Notes: a model not told the origin generated them from the letters alone. Shown: positions 48,241-61,700, numbered from the stretch's first letter. The stretch is 64,000 nucleotides of DNA from Apiotrichum sp. Y4204 (GCA_025531455.1 JAMYHL010000059.1:372001-436000); one strand, 5' to 3'. Translations and numbers: made by a program.

Positions 48241-49169
48241 ATCCCATGCGGCACTCGTGCACTCGTTTCAGCCATGCCGACACCATGCAGCAGTCACGCT
48301 TCCCAACTCGATTCCCTTGCGCCCTTGCAGGACACCCCATCAGTCGCAAGGTCCTCCGGTCGCAATCAACTGCGCGAAAGCATGCATATTTTTTTCTCTA
48401 ACCCGCATGCGGCGCTATGCATGCATGCCCAATCAGCATATTGACAGAAAAAGAAGCAGATTCCAGTGTAGGAGTGATGTATGATGTAGATCGCAGTAGT
48501 GTGAGCGACGGAGAAGCACGGCAACTGGCCGCGGGAGGCTTTGACACAGCCGACCCCACACAGGCTGCGCAGGCTGGTGCGCTGGTGGTGTAAGGCCCTA
48601 GTAAAAATTGGGCCGGAGCGCCATCAATCTTTCCTGGGCCGGTGTCTCGGGCCGAACTGAGGAGATGAAGAGGAACACAAGCAGGGTGTGCCGGCGGTTA
48701 CGGCGATGGCGTCGAGGGGAGGCTTCCAGATCGAGAAGAAGCAGCAGACATGAGATGAGATGGTGGGGTGGAGTGAGGAAAAAAAAAAAAAACTACTGTA
48801 TCACGAAAAAAAAACAGTGTGTATGGGTCTGAGATGTCATCATGACTGCGACTCACCTTTCGGGGATGTCTACTTTTCTGGCCTCTCTGCCTCTGTTCTC
48901 TCTCCTTCGAGATTGCCAGATTGTTGACAAACCCTTTGCCTAGCGTCGACAAACCCTCACCTTGGCCCCCAGCAGGACCCTGATTGACAAGCAAGCAAGC
49001 GTGGAGAGGCGACAGGTCGCTAGCGAGATAGCATCGCATTTCATCTCATCTTCATATCAACTCGTCTTGTTTTTCTTGCTTTTATTAATCCATCTCGACA
49101 TCTCCCCAACTTTGTTGTTCTCCATCTCTCGTCCGTCCACTCCACCTCCTCACACCACCTTCTTCCACC
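48241..49169. other. Divergent region between CTF8 and the HAD phosphatase gene
   Basis: No gene seen. It includes two A-rich tracts near 48779-48815 and a CT/CAT-rich leader immediately before 49170. Confidence 0.5.
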
Positions 49170-51292
49170 ATGTCCGGCCTCCCGCAACCGCACCTCTACA
49201 AGGACGCAAAGTTCGTCTTCCTCTCCGACTGGGTAAGTGCTGTCCCCCATGCTATGGCGCTGTACGTAGCTCACCCCGGTGCAGGACGGAACCATTACGG
49301 AGCAGGACTCGAACGACTACCTCACCGACACCATGGGCTTTGGCGCCGAGAAGCGGTGAGTTGACGTCTGCCTCGCAAGTACGCTGGGACGGAGGAGCGA
49401 CCGAAGAGGGACCGTGGTGAAAAGGTCGCTTGGCTTTGCTGGGTGCACAGTTCCATGCGTGTATCACATACCACACAGAGCAGGTTGCTCGCGCAGCAGC
49501 GGATGGCGTGAACCATGTCCGCCGTGGTCGTGAGAATCACACTCGAAAAGCCATACTGGACAGTCGACAGGCCCAACAACCAACTAGCCGGTGTGGTGGA
49601 GACAGTCGCGCTGCAACATCATTTCCGCCTCGTGGTATCACCATCGAGCACGAGCACGCAGCAGTCCGAGCAAGTGCACAGGCCCTGCATCTGGAACCTT
49701 TTGGCCTCGCGTAATTTTCGCAGCTCTGGAGTGCACGGCTCCCTGCTTGCGAGACCTGGAGTGATGGAGTGTCGCGTTTGAGCCTTGAGACGGGCACGTT
49801 CCACTCGAGGTCATTTCCGTACGGCCCATGTGCCTTTGTGCGCATGGGCCAAAGTTGGCGTCACCGGCCCTAGAGCGCGTCGCCTCTGTCCTCATCGAAC
49901 CCCGGGCAGCGACCTCCATTGTGGCCGGGCGTCGAGGCAGCAGTTCCCGGCTGGCCCTCGAGCGATGTTCCATTCCCTTGAAATCATGCTTTGTCGTTGG
50001 GCTGGAACCCCTGACTCCTGTGTCTCTGCCAAGTTTCCTGTGTCTCTGCCAAGTTTTGCTGACTCTCCTAGCAAGGCGCTCAACGCCGAGATCCTGGCCG
50101 GCCGGTACAACTTCCGCGATGCGTTCGCCGAAATGCTCGCCAGTGTTGCGGAGAACCACTCCTTTGACGAGTGCAAGGAGGTTTTGAGGAAGAGTGAGTA
50201 CCTCGAATGTTGGGAAGTGCGGGGGAATGGTGAGGAGCGCGGGGATCGCGAGGAATAACCAGATGATCGGCGATGAGTGAGTGCGTGACTGCTCATGAGG
50301 GCACGGGGCTGCGCACCCACGCGGTGTCTGGGCAACGTCGGTGAGCCCTGCGCGGCCATGCGCTGATATGGGCCCCGAGAGAGTGCGTGCCCTGCACGGA
50401 ACATGAGGATCCGTCCACTCGCGTCCTCTGTGGTCCCCGCGATCCTTGCGTCGCTGTTTTCTGTCTTGATGCTTGGCATGCGCGGGTGCGGAACGTTGTG
50501 CCGAGACTCGCTCAACGCTCTGCCCGAAGTTGACGATGGGTCGATCCCTCGCGCTTCGCTCACTGGCTCTCTCTGCGCACCTCGTGTTGAGGTTCAGGTT
50601 TACGCACACGCACACCCCTTTGTCTGCGTACCGCTCGCACCCGATGATGTATTTCTGACAGCCAGAAATCACCCTGGACCCAGGATTCGCCCAGTTTTAC
50701 GGGTGGTGCAAGGCGAACGACGTGCCGTTCATCATCGTCTCGAGCGGTATGGCGCCCCTCATCCGCTCGGTGCTCGGCAACCTGATCGGCGATGACGAGG
50801 CGGCCAACATCGAGATCATTGCGAATGATGTCCGCTTCCTCACGCCCGAAGGCCCGGCGCAGAAGAAGAACGGATGGGAGGTTGTATGGCGCCACCCCGA
50901 GAGCGGGTTCGGACACGACAAGTCCCGCTCCATCATCCCGTACCGCGAGATCGAGAGCAAGCCGACCCTCTTCTTTGCTGGTGACGGCGTCAGCGGTGAG
51001 TCCGAGGACGGGTGGAATGGTTAGCGTTTTTGCTGACATCGTCTCTTCTCTCCACTTTTCTCTCCACCGCGCTCTACCTGTCTCCTTTTTAGATCTCTCG
51101 GCCGCACGCCACGCCCACCTCCTCTCGACAAAGGTCGGCCCGACGGGTGAGTCTGACCTGAAGCGCTTCTGCGAGCGGGAAAACATCCCCCACGTCGTCG
51201 TGCGCGACTTCAACAAGATCCTGTACAACACGAAACAGGTCGTGAGTGGCGAAAAGACCCCAGAGCAGGTCATCGCCGACAAGGGCCAGTAG
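49170..51292 (+). CDS. HAD-superfamily phosphatase (phosphoserine-phosphatase-like; yeast Pyp1/YNL010W type)
   Basis: Exons 49170-49232, 49285-49355, 50072-50193, 50666-50995 and 51093-51292 give 261 aa. HAD motif I is FLSDWDGT (nucleophile D20, acid D22, the codons split by intron 1), motif II is IIVSSGM, motif III is provided by the HDKSR lysine, and motif IV is FFAGDGVSD. Length and order match the small soluble group that includes budding-yeast YNL010W (Pyp1), reported to act on polyol phosphates, and bacterial MtnX-like enzymes. The substrate here is not known. Introns 2 (716 nt) and 3 (472 nt) are far longer than normal for this window. The gene converges on HEL2 with 199 bp between stop codons. 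Confidence 0.9.
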
Positions 51293-51491
51293 ACACACAT
51301 AGATGCGACCCAGAGTGGAGCGTTGTCCGCAGCGCAACGCGACACGAGATAAAACCAAATCCAGAGGATTTGCATAGAGCGGCGACGCGCCATGAATGTA
51401 CATGCCATTGTGCCATTGGGCCAAGCTGCCACTTGCAGACTCGCCGCTGGGTTATACTACTGAATCCGAAACCGCCTTACAGCAAACGTGC

Positions 51492-54157
51492 TCAAGGACG
51501 CGCACTCACCGTGAAGAGGAGCTGCTTCTGCTTGCCCTTCTTCTTGCCGCCTCCCTGCTGCGCGGCCTCAGCGGGCGAGGGGTCGTTGACGCTCATGGCC
51601 GCGACGCCATCTGCGGCACTGCTTGCGCCCCACGAGTTGGTGGGTGGCGGCTTGGGCGCCGTGCCGCGGATACGGGCAATGGACTCGTCACGGGCGGTGG
51701 GCTTGGAGAAGAGGGCAGCGCGCTCGGCCGCCCTGTTCGACGCCGACGAGCCAGAGGGGAGCGCGGGGAAAGATGCCTTGCTGGGGGGCTTCTGGACTGC
51801 TGGGCGCGAGTTGACTGTTGGAACGGTCACAGAGCGGATCTGCGGACCAGCAAGTGCCGAGGGTGTCTTGCTCGAGCTACCGGAGCCCCCGGAAGCCCAC
51901 GGCGTGGAGTGTACAGCAGGGCGCGAGGGGCCGGCCGCCGCGCCGAGAGACGGAAAGTTGGCCTCGCGCGAACCGCCTGCACCGGGGACGTAGCGCCCGT
52001 TGACACCAGTGGTGGCGCGCGGGGTGGCCCGCGAGGAAGCCGCAGCCTCGACACGGTCCCAGACTGCGTGAGAGCCACGGCCGCCAGTGGTGTGTGTCGC
52101 ACGCTTGGCGGAAAGGATGCGGCCGGACGAAACACCTGCCCAGTTTGTTCCGATTCCGGTGGGGCCACCGCCCAGGGCAGGGAACTGCTCCTGTCGCTGG
52201 ACCCGGAAAGCATTAATTGCCTGTAGAATGGCTTGCTGCTTGTCGCGCTCGCCATCGGCATCGAAGAGATTGGAGATCTCGCGGACGACACCAGAAGTCG
52301 CTTCTGAGTCCTGGTCCAGCACGTTGAAGATCGTGTCGACCATGTCCTTGGCCGTCGACTCGTTGTTCTTGAACTGTCGAACGGCAGCGCGGAATGAGCT
52401 AAGCTTGGTGGCCGAGTCGTCGACCATCATTGCGACGCGAGAGAGAAGAGCCGCGTGGCGGACGGCAGTCGCGTCGTCAATGTCCTCACGGGGCGTGGCA
52501 AAGCCGCTGGCACTCTCCTCAGGAGAAGCGCGTCCGGACTGACGACCAGAGGCAGGGCCAGAAGGAGGAGCAGAGACATCGCTGCTCAGACCAGTGTTGA
52601 AGTTCTTGCGGCGACGGCTCTCTTCCTGGCGATCCGTCTGCTGTTGACGGCGTTGTTGGGCCTGCTGTGCTGCGTTCATAGGAGGTGCGGACAGCTGCTG
52701 GGCATGGGGACGCTCGCCTAAGCTGAACCCACGGCCGCCAGAGCGCGACGGCCCCGACTCCGGCCGGGCAGAGAAGTCGAGGTGAAGCTGGCGCGCCTGC
52801 GCGCGGTCTTTCTGCGACATTGATTCGCCGTGCTTCCGTCAGCTTGTCACTCGAGTCGGAAAAGCTCACCTCCTCCATCATGTGGGCACGCAGGTCGAGC
52901 TCGCTGCCAAACACCTGAAACTTCTTCTCCACACAGACCGGGTTGTTACATGGGTAATGGTCGCGCGTGAAGTGTTTTTCAAGTTTGTCGTAATTCTGAA
53001 AACTAAGCCATCAGCGCCAAGTTTCAACTTGCCGACATTGTCCTCGGAACTCACTAGACATCTCTGTCTCCTAGCTGTTTACACACAAAGCATTCCTCGT
53101 GCTTTTCGCGCATATGCTTAAACAGTTCGTCCGAGGAGAAGAATGCCTCGTGGCAGAACTCGCACATCGGGTGGGGGGCATCCCAGCCCTTGACCATCTC
53201 AAGTTCCTGTTCAGTGCGCGGGCGAGGAGGCTTTTGGCCCTTGTGCAAGCGCGAGGGATCGTGAAGCGCGAGGAGATGCGGAGGGTAGAGCACCTGCTCA
53301 TGGGAGAAACGGGACAGCTGACGGGTACAGATCTTGCAGAACACCAGGCCGTGCTCCGCGAGGGTATGCTTCTCGAGAGCCTGCCACCCGTTCGACATGT
53401 GTGCACAGTCGGGGAACGGGCAGTTGAAACGGAGCAGCAAGAGCGAGGTCTCCATCTGAAGAAAGCGTTAGGATTTGTGCTTCTGACACATCCAGCGGTG
53501 ACTCACCACCTCCTCATCCTCGAACACGACACCAAGTTTCTCGTCCTTGTATGGAAAGTCCTTCAGGTCGAGCGTACCAGGCAGAACAAGACCCTGGTAC
53601 CACTTTTTGCCCTTGTTCTCGGGCTTCTCCGCGTCGGCTTGAGCGCGCTCAATGGCGGCCTCGGATGACGGACGCCGGAATGGGCCGTCGGGGAAGGTCG
53701 TCTCGGAAGAGCGTGAGAAGAGGAGGGAGGGACAAATTGTCTTGCAGTACGCGCAGTTGAGCACTCTGGTGGGTCAGCAACGCTCAGACTTAGCATACCC
53801 ACTTGTAAAACACGCGAAGACGTATGGCGCACACACTAGGCATCAGCAGGGCACGGAGGGCTGTTGACGTTGCACGCACTGGCAGACATGGTGGTTGCAC
53901 TGTCCCACAGCCCAGTACGTGACAGGCTCAGCACAGATGAAGCATGTCGCTCCGTCATCAGCCGGCCGGGGAGGCGTCGCGGTTCCCGAGGTGACAGTCT
54001 TAACTGCAGGCGTAATGGTCAGGTCCGTGTCGGTGGATGCGACCGAAGGCGCGGACTTTGGGGCCGCCTTGGCCTTTCCCTTTCCGTTGCTGCCGTTGCT
54101 GCCGTTGCTGCCGTTTCCGCCCGTGAGGCCGGTGTCGAAAGCCTTGCGACGCGACAT
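51492..54157 (-). CDS. HEL2: E3 ubiquitin ligase Hel2/ZNF598 (ribosome collision sensor)
   Basis: Exons 54157-53880, 53835-53803, 53765-53507, 53455-53055, 53002-52870 and 52832-51492 give 814 aa. Hel2 recognises collided ribosomes and ubiquitinates small-subunit proteins to start ribosome-associated quality control. The RING finger spans residues 72-111 (CFIC...CNHHVCHVC...CAYC), assembled over two introns. C2H2-type fingers follow (CPFPDCAHM...KHTLAEH, CKIC, CEFC...KHMREKH, CNNPVC...RAHMMEEH), exactly the ZNF598 arrangement. The remainder is low-complexity and ends GKQKQLLFTVSARP, a Hel2-like tail. The N-terminus has an NGS repeat. The fifth intron must end in AAG to yield HGESMSQKDRAQARQLHLDF. 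The gene is divergent from AP-2 alpha. Confidence 0.95.
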
Positions 54158-54960
54158 TGAATGAACGTTTGTAAAAGTGTGGGTGGAGGTGAGGAAGACG
54201 CGAGAATGTCGCGAATAATGTGGAAAGGAGGAGAGAGGAAATGGAGATGGTATCACTGATTTGGCCTCGAGTCTCTTGCGGTCAGAAGCAGTAGTTGGGA
54301 GGGGAGAGGGATATAAGTGAGGGTGATTGTGAAAACGAAGAAAGATGATGATGACAGCAGACGGCAATCGCGAGTAGGTCGTCACCACCTGCACCACCAA
54401 TGCACCAATGTTTCTTATACCATATACCAGGGAGTCGAGACTGGGTGGTGGTGCGCTCATTTCTCGGATCCGAAACGGAACAACTCCAAGTGGCGCCTGG
54501 GCCGCGCGAATCCGCTAATCTAGTGCAGGAACCACGCTAGTATCGCGCGAGATTCGCATGCCGATCTGTCTAAAAGGACCCGCGCGTGTGTCCGAGCGCA
54601 TCCCCTGGCCCTGGCACGGCCCTGGCACTTTCCCCCTGGCTGTCTGCTGTCGTCGTCACTACTGCTGCTGCTGCTGCTGCCACTGCGCGCGCGCGATGGA
54701 GGATGATGGCCGGATGAGATGCAGCGTCGGAACAGATCCGACTGGGAATGTGGTTGTTGTTCACTCTCATCTACCCAGTCCAGTTGCCTGTCTTCTCTCT
54801 CTCGCTCTCTCGCTCTCTCTCTCTCTCTCCGTCTCACTGTCTCACACCCACCTACTACTCCCGCCGGGGTACATCACCTCTGAATTTAGACCACTGGATC
54901 TAGACCACACACCACTCCTCCCGACCTGCACGACAACCGACCCACCGGGAGTTCTCCACG
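54158..54960. other. Divergent promoter region HEL2 / AP-2 alpha
   Basis: About 800 bp with no gene. It contains a (CTG)6 tract at 54662-54680 and a CT-rich run at about 54791-54830, which is probably in the AP-2 leader. Confidence 0.55.
54791..54830. repeat. CT-dinucleotide-rich tract
   Basis: Nearly pure CT repeats interrupted by single G, 130 bp upstream of the AP-2 alpha ATG. Similar CT tracts occur in the leader of the zinc-finger gene. Confidence 0.8.
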
Positions 54961-57900
54961 ATGGCCACGTCCATGCGTGGGTTGACCCAAGTGAGTGGCC
55001 GAGATTAGCGGGAGGGAGAGAGGTGTTGGCAGTGTGGTGTAGCCTCCTTCGCCGTGTATTCTCCAGCTCCTTACACTTCTCGGGCACTGCTGACAATCCA
55101 GTACATCTCGGACTTGCGCGCATGCCGCGTGCGCGAGCTCGAGGAGAAGCGGGTTAACCGTGAGATGGCGCACATCCGCCAAAAGTTCAAGGACGGCAAC
55201 CTGGACGGGTACCAGAAGAAGAAGTACCTCTCAAAGGTCGTGTTCACGTACATTCTCGGGTACAAGGTGGACATTGGGCACATGGAGGCGGTCAATCTCA
55301 TCAGCAGCAACAAGTACAGCGAGAAGCAGATTGTGAGTAGCCCTCGAGCTGACATAGGTGTCTACCAACAGGACTCTGCTGATCTGCAGGGATACCTCGC
55401 GATTACATTGCTCGTCAACGAGAACTCGGACCTCGTCCGTCTGGTTATCAACTCGATCCGCAAGGACCTCGAGGACAACAATGAGGTGTTCAACTGCCTT
55501 GCCTTGCACGCGATCGCCAATCTTGGTGGAAAGGACATGGCCGAGGCGCTGGTCGAGAGTGTGTTCCGATCTATGATCAGTCCGTGAGTACTGTGCGATG
55601 CGGAGACGGCGTCTAACAGCCAGGACGTCTACCACCTTCGTGAAGAAGAAGGCTGCTCTCACACTCCTCCGTCTTTACCGCAAACATCCGTCCGTCATGC
55701 CGCTTGAGGAGTGGGCCGAGCGCATCATTCCTCTAATCGGAGAACGTGACCAGGGTGTGGCTATGACGGTCGTGAGCTTGATTACCGCCATGGCCCAAGA
55801 CAACCTGGAGGCATTCGCAGGGTGCTACCAGAAGGCCGTCGACCGTCTGGACAAGGTGAGCTATAGAGACAAGGCTCGTTAGCTCACTGCAGATTGTCTT
55901 CGACGCTGAGACTCCGTCGACATATGTCTACTACAAAGTCCCGAATCCATGGCTGCAGATTAAGCTTCTCCGTTTGCTGCAATACTATCCTCCGCCAGGT
56001 GAGTTCCATCACCGGCTCGACTGACATCAGACAACCCCGAGGTTATCGTCATTGTCAACGGCCTGCTACAGGCGATTATCGACATGTCGCAGGAGACACC
56101 AAAGAACGTGCAGCACAACAATGCGCAGAACTCGGTGCTCTTCGAGGCGATCAACCTCGCGATTCACCTCGACCCCGAGTCCAAGGTCGTCTCGAACGCC
56201 TCGGTCCTGCTCGGCCGCTTCATCCTCGCCCGCGAGACTAATGTCCGCTACCTCGGTCTCGACGCCATGGCCCATCTCGCTGCGTGCTCCGTATCGCTCG
56301 AACCTGTTAAGCGCCATCAGGATACCATCATCCTCAGTCTAAAGGACCGCGATATTTCCGTTCGCCGGCGAGCCCTCGACCTCCTGTATTCGATGTGCGA
56401 CACGACAAACTCGAGAAAGATCGTTGGCGAGCTCCTGCGATACCTCCAGGTGGCTGACTACAACCTTCGGGAGGAGATGGTGCTTAAGATTGCAATTCTT
56501 ACGGAGCGTTTCGCAACAGAGGTCAGTTACCTTCAAGTTCGCATTGACTGACATGTAGTACGAGTGGTACATTGACACAATCCTGCAACTCATCTCGACT
56601 GCAGGCGACCACGTTGGTGCTGAGGTGTGGTACCGTGTGGTGCAGCTTGTCACGAACAACGAAAATCTACAAGCGTACGCATCGGCAGCAGTCTACCGTC
56701 ACCTGCAGAAAGCACAATGCCACGAGAACATGGTCAAGGTCGGAGGTCAGTTGAGGGAGGTTCTTCCGGTGAACTGACAATCAGGATATATTCTGGGCGA
56801 GTTTGGTCATCTCATTGCGAATGACGAGGGATGCAGCCCAATCGAGCAGTTCCACGCCCTCCACTCCAAGATCAACATCTGCACTGCTCCTACTCGGGCA
56901 CTTCTGTTGACCACTTACATCAAGGTGAGCTACACTCCTAGCCTGAATGCTAACACGCAGTGGGTAAACCTTTTCCCTGAGATTAAGGACCACTTAATAA
57001 ACATCTTCCGGCGATACACACATGTCCTGGACGCCGAGCTGCAGCAGCGTGCATGCGAGTATCTCGCACTGGCGACGTACTCGGAGGGCGACGAGCTGCT
57101 GCAGGCCGTGTGCGATGAGATGCCTATCTTCCCGGAACGGGAATCGGCGCTTTTGAGCCGCCTGCACCAGCGCGGCGAGCAGGCACAAGACAAGCGGACA
57201 TGGGTCATTGGGCAACAGTCGGAGAACAAGGATCGGGTCGCTCAGCGCTTTAAGAGCTTCCGCAAATCGACAGTCGATTCGAGCAACTCGACCGAGGCGT
57301 CGCCAGTGGTGCCACCAAAGACAACGTCGCTGGCAGGGTCACTTGCGCTTCCGGCAGCTACGGAACGGGCGCGCTCCGGCAGCCTGATCGACGACCAGCC
57401 CCCGGCGGTAGCGTCGCAGACCTCGAGCGATATTATGTCGTCCCTTGCTGGGCTGGATCTTAGCAGTCCAAGTGCCGAACGCGTCATGCCAGGCACGGCA
57501 CTCATGTCCGAGCCCGATGTGATGACCCCGCCGGCCTCTGCTGGCTCCGCACCAACATCCTTCATTCGCCCCGACGATTTCCAGCACAACGCCACCCTTG
57601 GCGGCGTCAACCCCGCGCTCCTCGCCCCAGTCACGAACGCCCCCAACATTGAAAAGTGGCTTGAACGCCTGTCTTATGCGACCGAGGGCGTGCTTTATGA
57701 GGATAAGCAGCTGCAGATCGGTATCAATGCCGAGTATCACGGATCGCGCGGCCGAATCGCGCTGTTCATCGGCAACAAGCTGAGCAGCCCCATGACGTCC
57801 ATCACCGCACGCATCGACCAGCCCAACCCCGACGCGCTCGACGCCCATTTCCATGAAGATGTCGTACATGAGATCGCGGGCGGCGAGCAGATCCAGGAGA

Positions 57901-58490
57901 TGATTCACGTAGAGTGCAAAAACGTCTTCACCGAGCAGCCCATCCTGCGGTTCACGTACCTCTCGGGCGCGTTTACGACGCTCGTCCTCCGCCTCCCCAT
58001 CTTCCTCAACCGGTTCGTCGAGGGCGTGCAGCTCGACCAGGCGGCCTTCTTTGAGCGCTGGAAGATTATCGGCGGTGAGTAAAGTACAATGCTTGGGTTG
58101 AGTTTGGCTAATTGACAACAGGCCCGCCACGCGAGGCGCAGCAGATCTTCCCGATCAAGCTCACGGCGAACAACGAGATCGACACGGAGCGCAACGCAAA
58201 GGTCCTCGCGGGCCAGCGCCTCACCATCCTGCATGGCCTCGACCCGAACGCGAACAACAACGTCGTCGCGGGCGTCCTGCACATGTCTGCAGCCGGCAAA
58301 GTGTGCGTAATAGCTGTGCATCTTCGTACGTTAAAGCTAACCCGACAGTGGAATCCTCGGCCGTGTCGAGCCCAACAAGGAGGCCAAGCTGTGCCGCCTT
58401 ACCGTGCGCAGCACCAACGACGCAGTGTCTGCCGAGATGCTCAAGCTCCTCGTCAAGCCGCTCAACGCCGACACGGCTCTGTCCGCGTGA
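54961..58490 (+). CDS. APL3: AP-2 complex alpha-adaptin
   Basis: Eleven exons give 1015 aa: 54961-54990, 55102-55332, 55390-55583, 55624-55855, 55893-55998, 56031-56521, 56559-56745, 56785-56924, 56961-58074, 58122-58302 and 58349-58490. Alpha-adaptin is the large subunit of the plasma-membrane clathrin adaptor. The N-terminus [32 protein letters not shown] is the family signature (split by intron 1). The helical trunk runs to about residue 628, a Ser/Pro/Ala hinge covers about 629-760, and the appendage domain ([26 protein letters not shown] onward) ends the protein. The [14 protein letters not shown] and [14 protein letters not shown] trunk motifs are conserved in AP large chains. Intron 2 (57 nt) is a multiple of three without a stop. 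The first exon is only ten codons. Confidence 0.96.
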
Positions 58491-58720
58491 CGGAACGGAC
58501 TCATCTAGCCCTCATGTTGCCCACGACCCTTGTACAAGATATACCCATGCATGTCGGGTTGGGATTGAATGCCGGACCCCCATCGGGCAACAACAGTCAT
58601 GCAATTGGGAAGCTCAAGCGACTAACTTAACTGCCATGCAAAAACTTTCATTTCTATGCAGCCATGCCCACATCGTATTTATGCAATGCTTCATCGCGCC
58701 GAAGGCACTCTACAGATACT

Positions 58721-61700
58721 CTAGCGCCACTGCTGCTGCTGCTGCGGCCGGTAGTCGGATATGATGCTGTTGGGTACGGCGGGAGGCGGTGTGTTGTACC
58801 AGTCCTGCGACTGCTGCTGATGCTGCTGCTGCTGTGGCGTGTGTGGGTTGTTCGTGGTCTGGTATGGCCGGGGAGGAGGGTTGGGGCTGGGGACACGGGG
58901 TGGGACGGGCGGGGGAGTCGGCTCCGAGGTGGTGGTGAGCGAGCTGAGGTAGCTGCGCCAGTCGCGGTTGCCCGTGCTGCCCCCTCCAGGGGGGAGGGGG
59001 GAAGGCACGCGGTTGGGCCCCGCAGACGAGCTCCAGTCGGGCGCGACGGTGCCAGGGCGGAAATCGGTATTGGGCGCGGCCGAGGTTGGGCGGTTGACGT
59101 CCTGCTGGGCGTAGAACAATGTGTGGGACTGCGCTGGGGGCGAGTTGGAGTACGCCGGCTGCTGCTGGAGCGCCGCCCATGGCGCATCGGGTTGCGGCCG
59201 AGGGGGAGGGGGCGGTGTTGCCGTGTAGCTTGAGTTTGGGTCTGGGTACGACGACTGCGACTGGGAGTTGGGCGGCGGGTACATCTGCGACGACGGGTTC
59301 TGCGGGGGATACGACTGCTGCGACGTTGTCGGCGGGTAGGGCTGGGGTGGTTGCTGCGGGGGGTACGAGGACTGCGGGGCCGCCTGGTATCCGTTGTTGG
59401 GGGGTGGTGACGGCCTCTGGTTCTGGTTGTACGGCGACTGCGCGGGCGGGGGTGGCACGGGCGGTGGTGCGGGACTCTGGGATTGGTTTGGGTTCTGGTT
59501 CTGCAAGTACAGCTCGTCCGAGGGGTAGTAGCCTACATGGCTTGGACGCGGCGGCGGCGGCGCTGGAGGGTGAGAAGGCGTATTGAACTGGCTGACCGGC
59601 GGAGACTGAGCGGCCTGAGCGTTCTGCTGCGTTTGCATGTACCAAGGCACATAAGCGCTGCCGGTGCTGGTCTTGGGAGGCGACGGCGCAACGGGAGGAG
59701 GCTGGGGCGTCGGAGTGGTGGGTTGGGGGGAGGGTTGGGCTGGCGCGTATGGCTGCTGCGTGTGGGGGAACGCACCGGGGACGGCAGGACCGTTCCCGAA
59801 CGAGTCGGTACGCTGCCTGTGCGGATCGTAGGGGGCACCGCCGCTGTAGGTCCCGCTCGACTGCTTCTGAGGAGGCGCGGGAACTGGGGGATAGTTCTCT
59901 TGCCCGGTCTGATGAGGATACTGCTGGGATGCCTGACCGAACGACGGTTGGGGCGGCGGCGCACCATACGACTGTGGTGGGTACTGCTGTTGGGGCGGCG
60001 TCGGCTGAGGAGGAGTCGCCTGGTACGCATACGATGAGTGGCGGCGATTCGGGGGAGGAGTGTACGGTGCCGGGCCGGACTGCGTGGGAGGGTAGGGCGT
60101 CGACCCGTGAGAAGACGAGTGCTGGTAAGAGTGGGGTTCCGGCGGGGCTGGAGAGCCGGCATAGCCACTGGCACCGTACACACCCTGCTGCGGGGGTACG
60201 GATTCGCGCCCTGGAACGACGAGGTTGGACGAGTTTGTGCGGTGGTGGCCTTGACCAGATGAACCCGACTGGTGATGCCCCATTGGGGTCGGCGAGACCG
60301 AGTGCAGTCCGTTCATGCGAGGGTCCTGCGCGGGGTGGTGCGAGCCATACTCGTTGGCACTCGCGGGACGCTGTGAAGGCGGAGGCCGGTGCTGCTCTTG
60401 CAGTGGGGCCCACGGGGCGGGACCGCCAGTGGTATCCGCCGAATGACGCTGTTGACTAAGACCCGAGACAGTGCCAAAGTGTCCCATTGGCGGCTGGCTG
60501 ACCACAGGAGAAGAACCATGACGCACCACACCGTTTGGTCGGTACGAAGGGCCAAGCGACATGCTCATCATCGGCTGGGTGAGCGCATCGACTCCAGAAG
60601 CAGGGGGTACACCAGGATGACCACCAGGGGGATACTCGGGCTGGCCAGCGAGAGGGGGTGGTGGTGCGCTGGTGTGCTGTGGGGGAAGGCCAAGCTCGCT
60701 AAAGCTGCCCGACTGGTGGGGTCGACCATGACCCGTAGAACCAGTCGAGGGATGGCCAGCCATAGAACCTGTCATGGAACCAGGCATGGAACCAGGCATC
60801 GAGCCTGGCATCGCGCCGGGCATCACACCAGGCATTACACCCGCCGCTGGTGGCCGGCCAGCCAGCGACCCCACCGCTGCTGGCTGCTTGCCGTACGGGG
60901 GAATGTAGAGGTTCATGCCGGTGGTTGCGCTCTGCGCCTGCGGCCGAACCGGTGCATTGGGGTTGTACACCTCTGGGCGGGGTACATCGCGCTTGACAGG
61001 GGGCGTGGCCTGGGAGTGAGCAATCGTAATTAAAGCAGCTTACATTTGAGAAGAACGTGCACTCGAGATAGACCTCTCCGGTGTACTTTTCCTTGCACTT
61101 GAGCTCGTACCAGTCTGTCGTTAGTGTGTTGTCCAGCTGCATCAGGGCCGCAAACAGCTTTACCCACCGTCAATCTCGCCCTTCTTTAGCACCTCGTCGA
61201 TAGGAACGATCGCCTCGCCAATGAGTTCAGGCTCCTTGGGGTCGTCGGCGTAGCACGCAATGCGCATTGTCTTTGACGTCTTCTTTGCCCCCTTGGCCGT
61301 CTTGGTCACCCGTGACTTGCTCGCCATGGTGGCTGGTGTGACGACACCGGGCTCCTCTGTTGGGAGTGGCGGTAATGTATCGGGTTTCCGCCGCAAGCTA
61401 TTGGCGGCCGCCTCTGCTGCCGATGCGGCTAGGATGTCATCTACATCCTGGAGAATGGTGAATCGCAGCTCCTCGTCCCATTCCGGGTGCTGTCCGCCAC
61501 TGTTGCAGTTAGCATGAATGCGCCTGAATGCAAGGAGGCGAAGCCGGTGACGCAAGGCGTGGGAGGAATGTGCTGTGCCATACGCACCGCTTGATGGGTT
61601 TCGTCTTCTTCTTCTCCGCTCCAACGGTAAGTGCGCAAAACGGGTCCTGCTTGCCAAAGCGGGCGAGGTTGGGAAGGTGGCGCTGTGAAGTATTAGCAAT

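Noticed and set aside
49638..50672. 344-codon minus-strand frame
   Set aside because: Covers the long introns and an exon of the HAD phosphatase on the opposite strand with no recognisable motif.
50560..51432. 290-codon minus-strand frame
   Set aside because: Antisense to HAD phosphatase exons 4 and 5, whose motifs are clear.
51370..52226. Plus-strand frames of 207 and 276 codons
   Set aside because: Antisense to the HEL2 last exon, with Ala/Gly/Arg-rich composition typical of shadows in GC-rich coding DNA.
57339..58130. 263-codon minus-strand frame
   Set aside because: Antisense to the AP-2 alpha hinge and appendage exon.
58710..60413. 567-codon minus-strand frame
   Set aside because: Alternative frame of the Pro/Gln-rich tail of the Fic1-like gene; only the longer frame joins to the C2 exons in phase.
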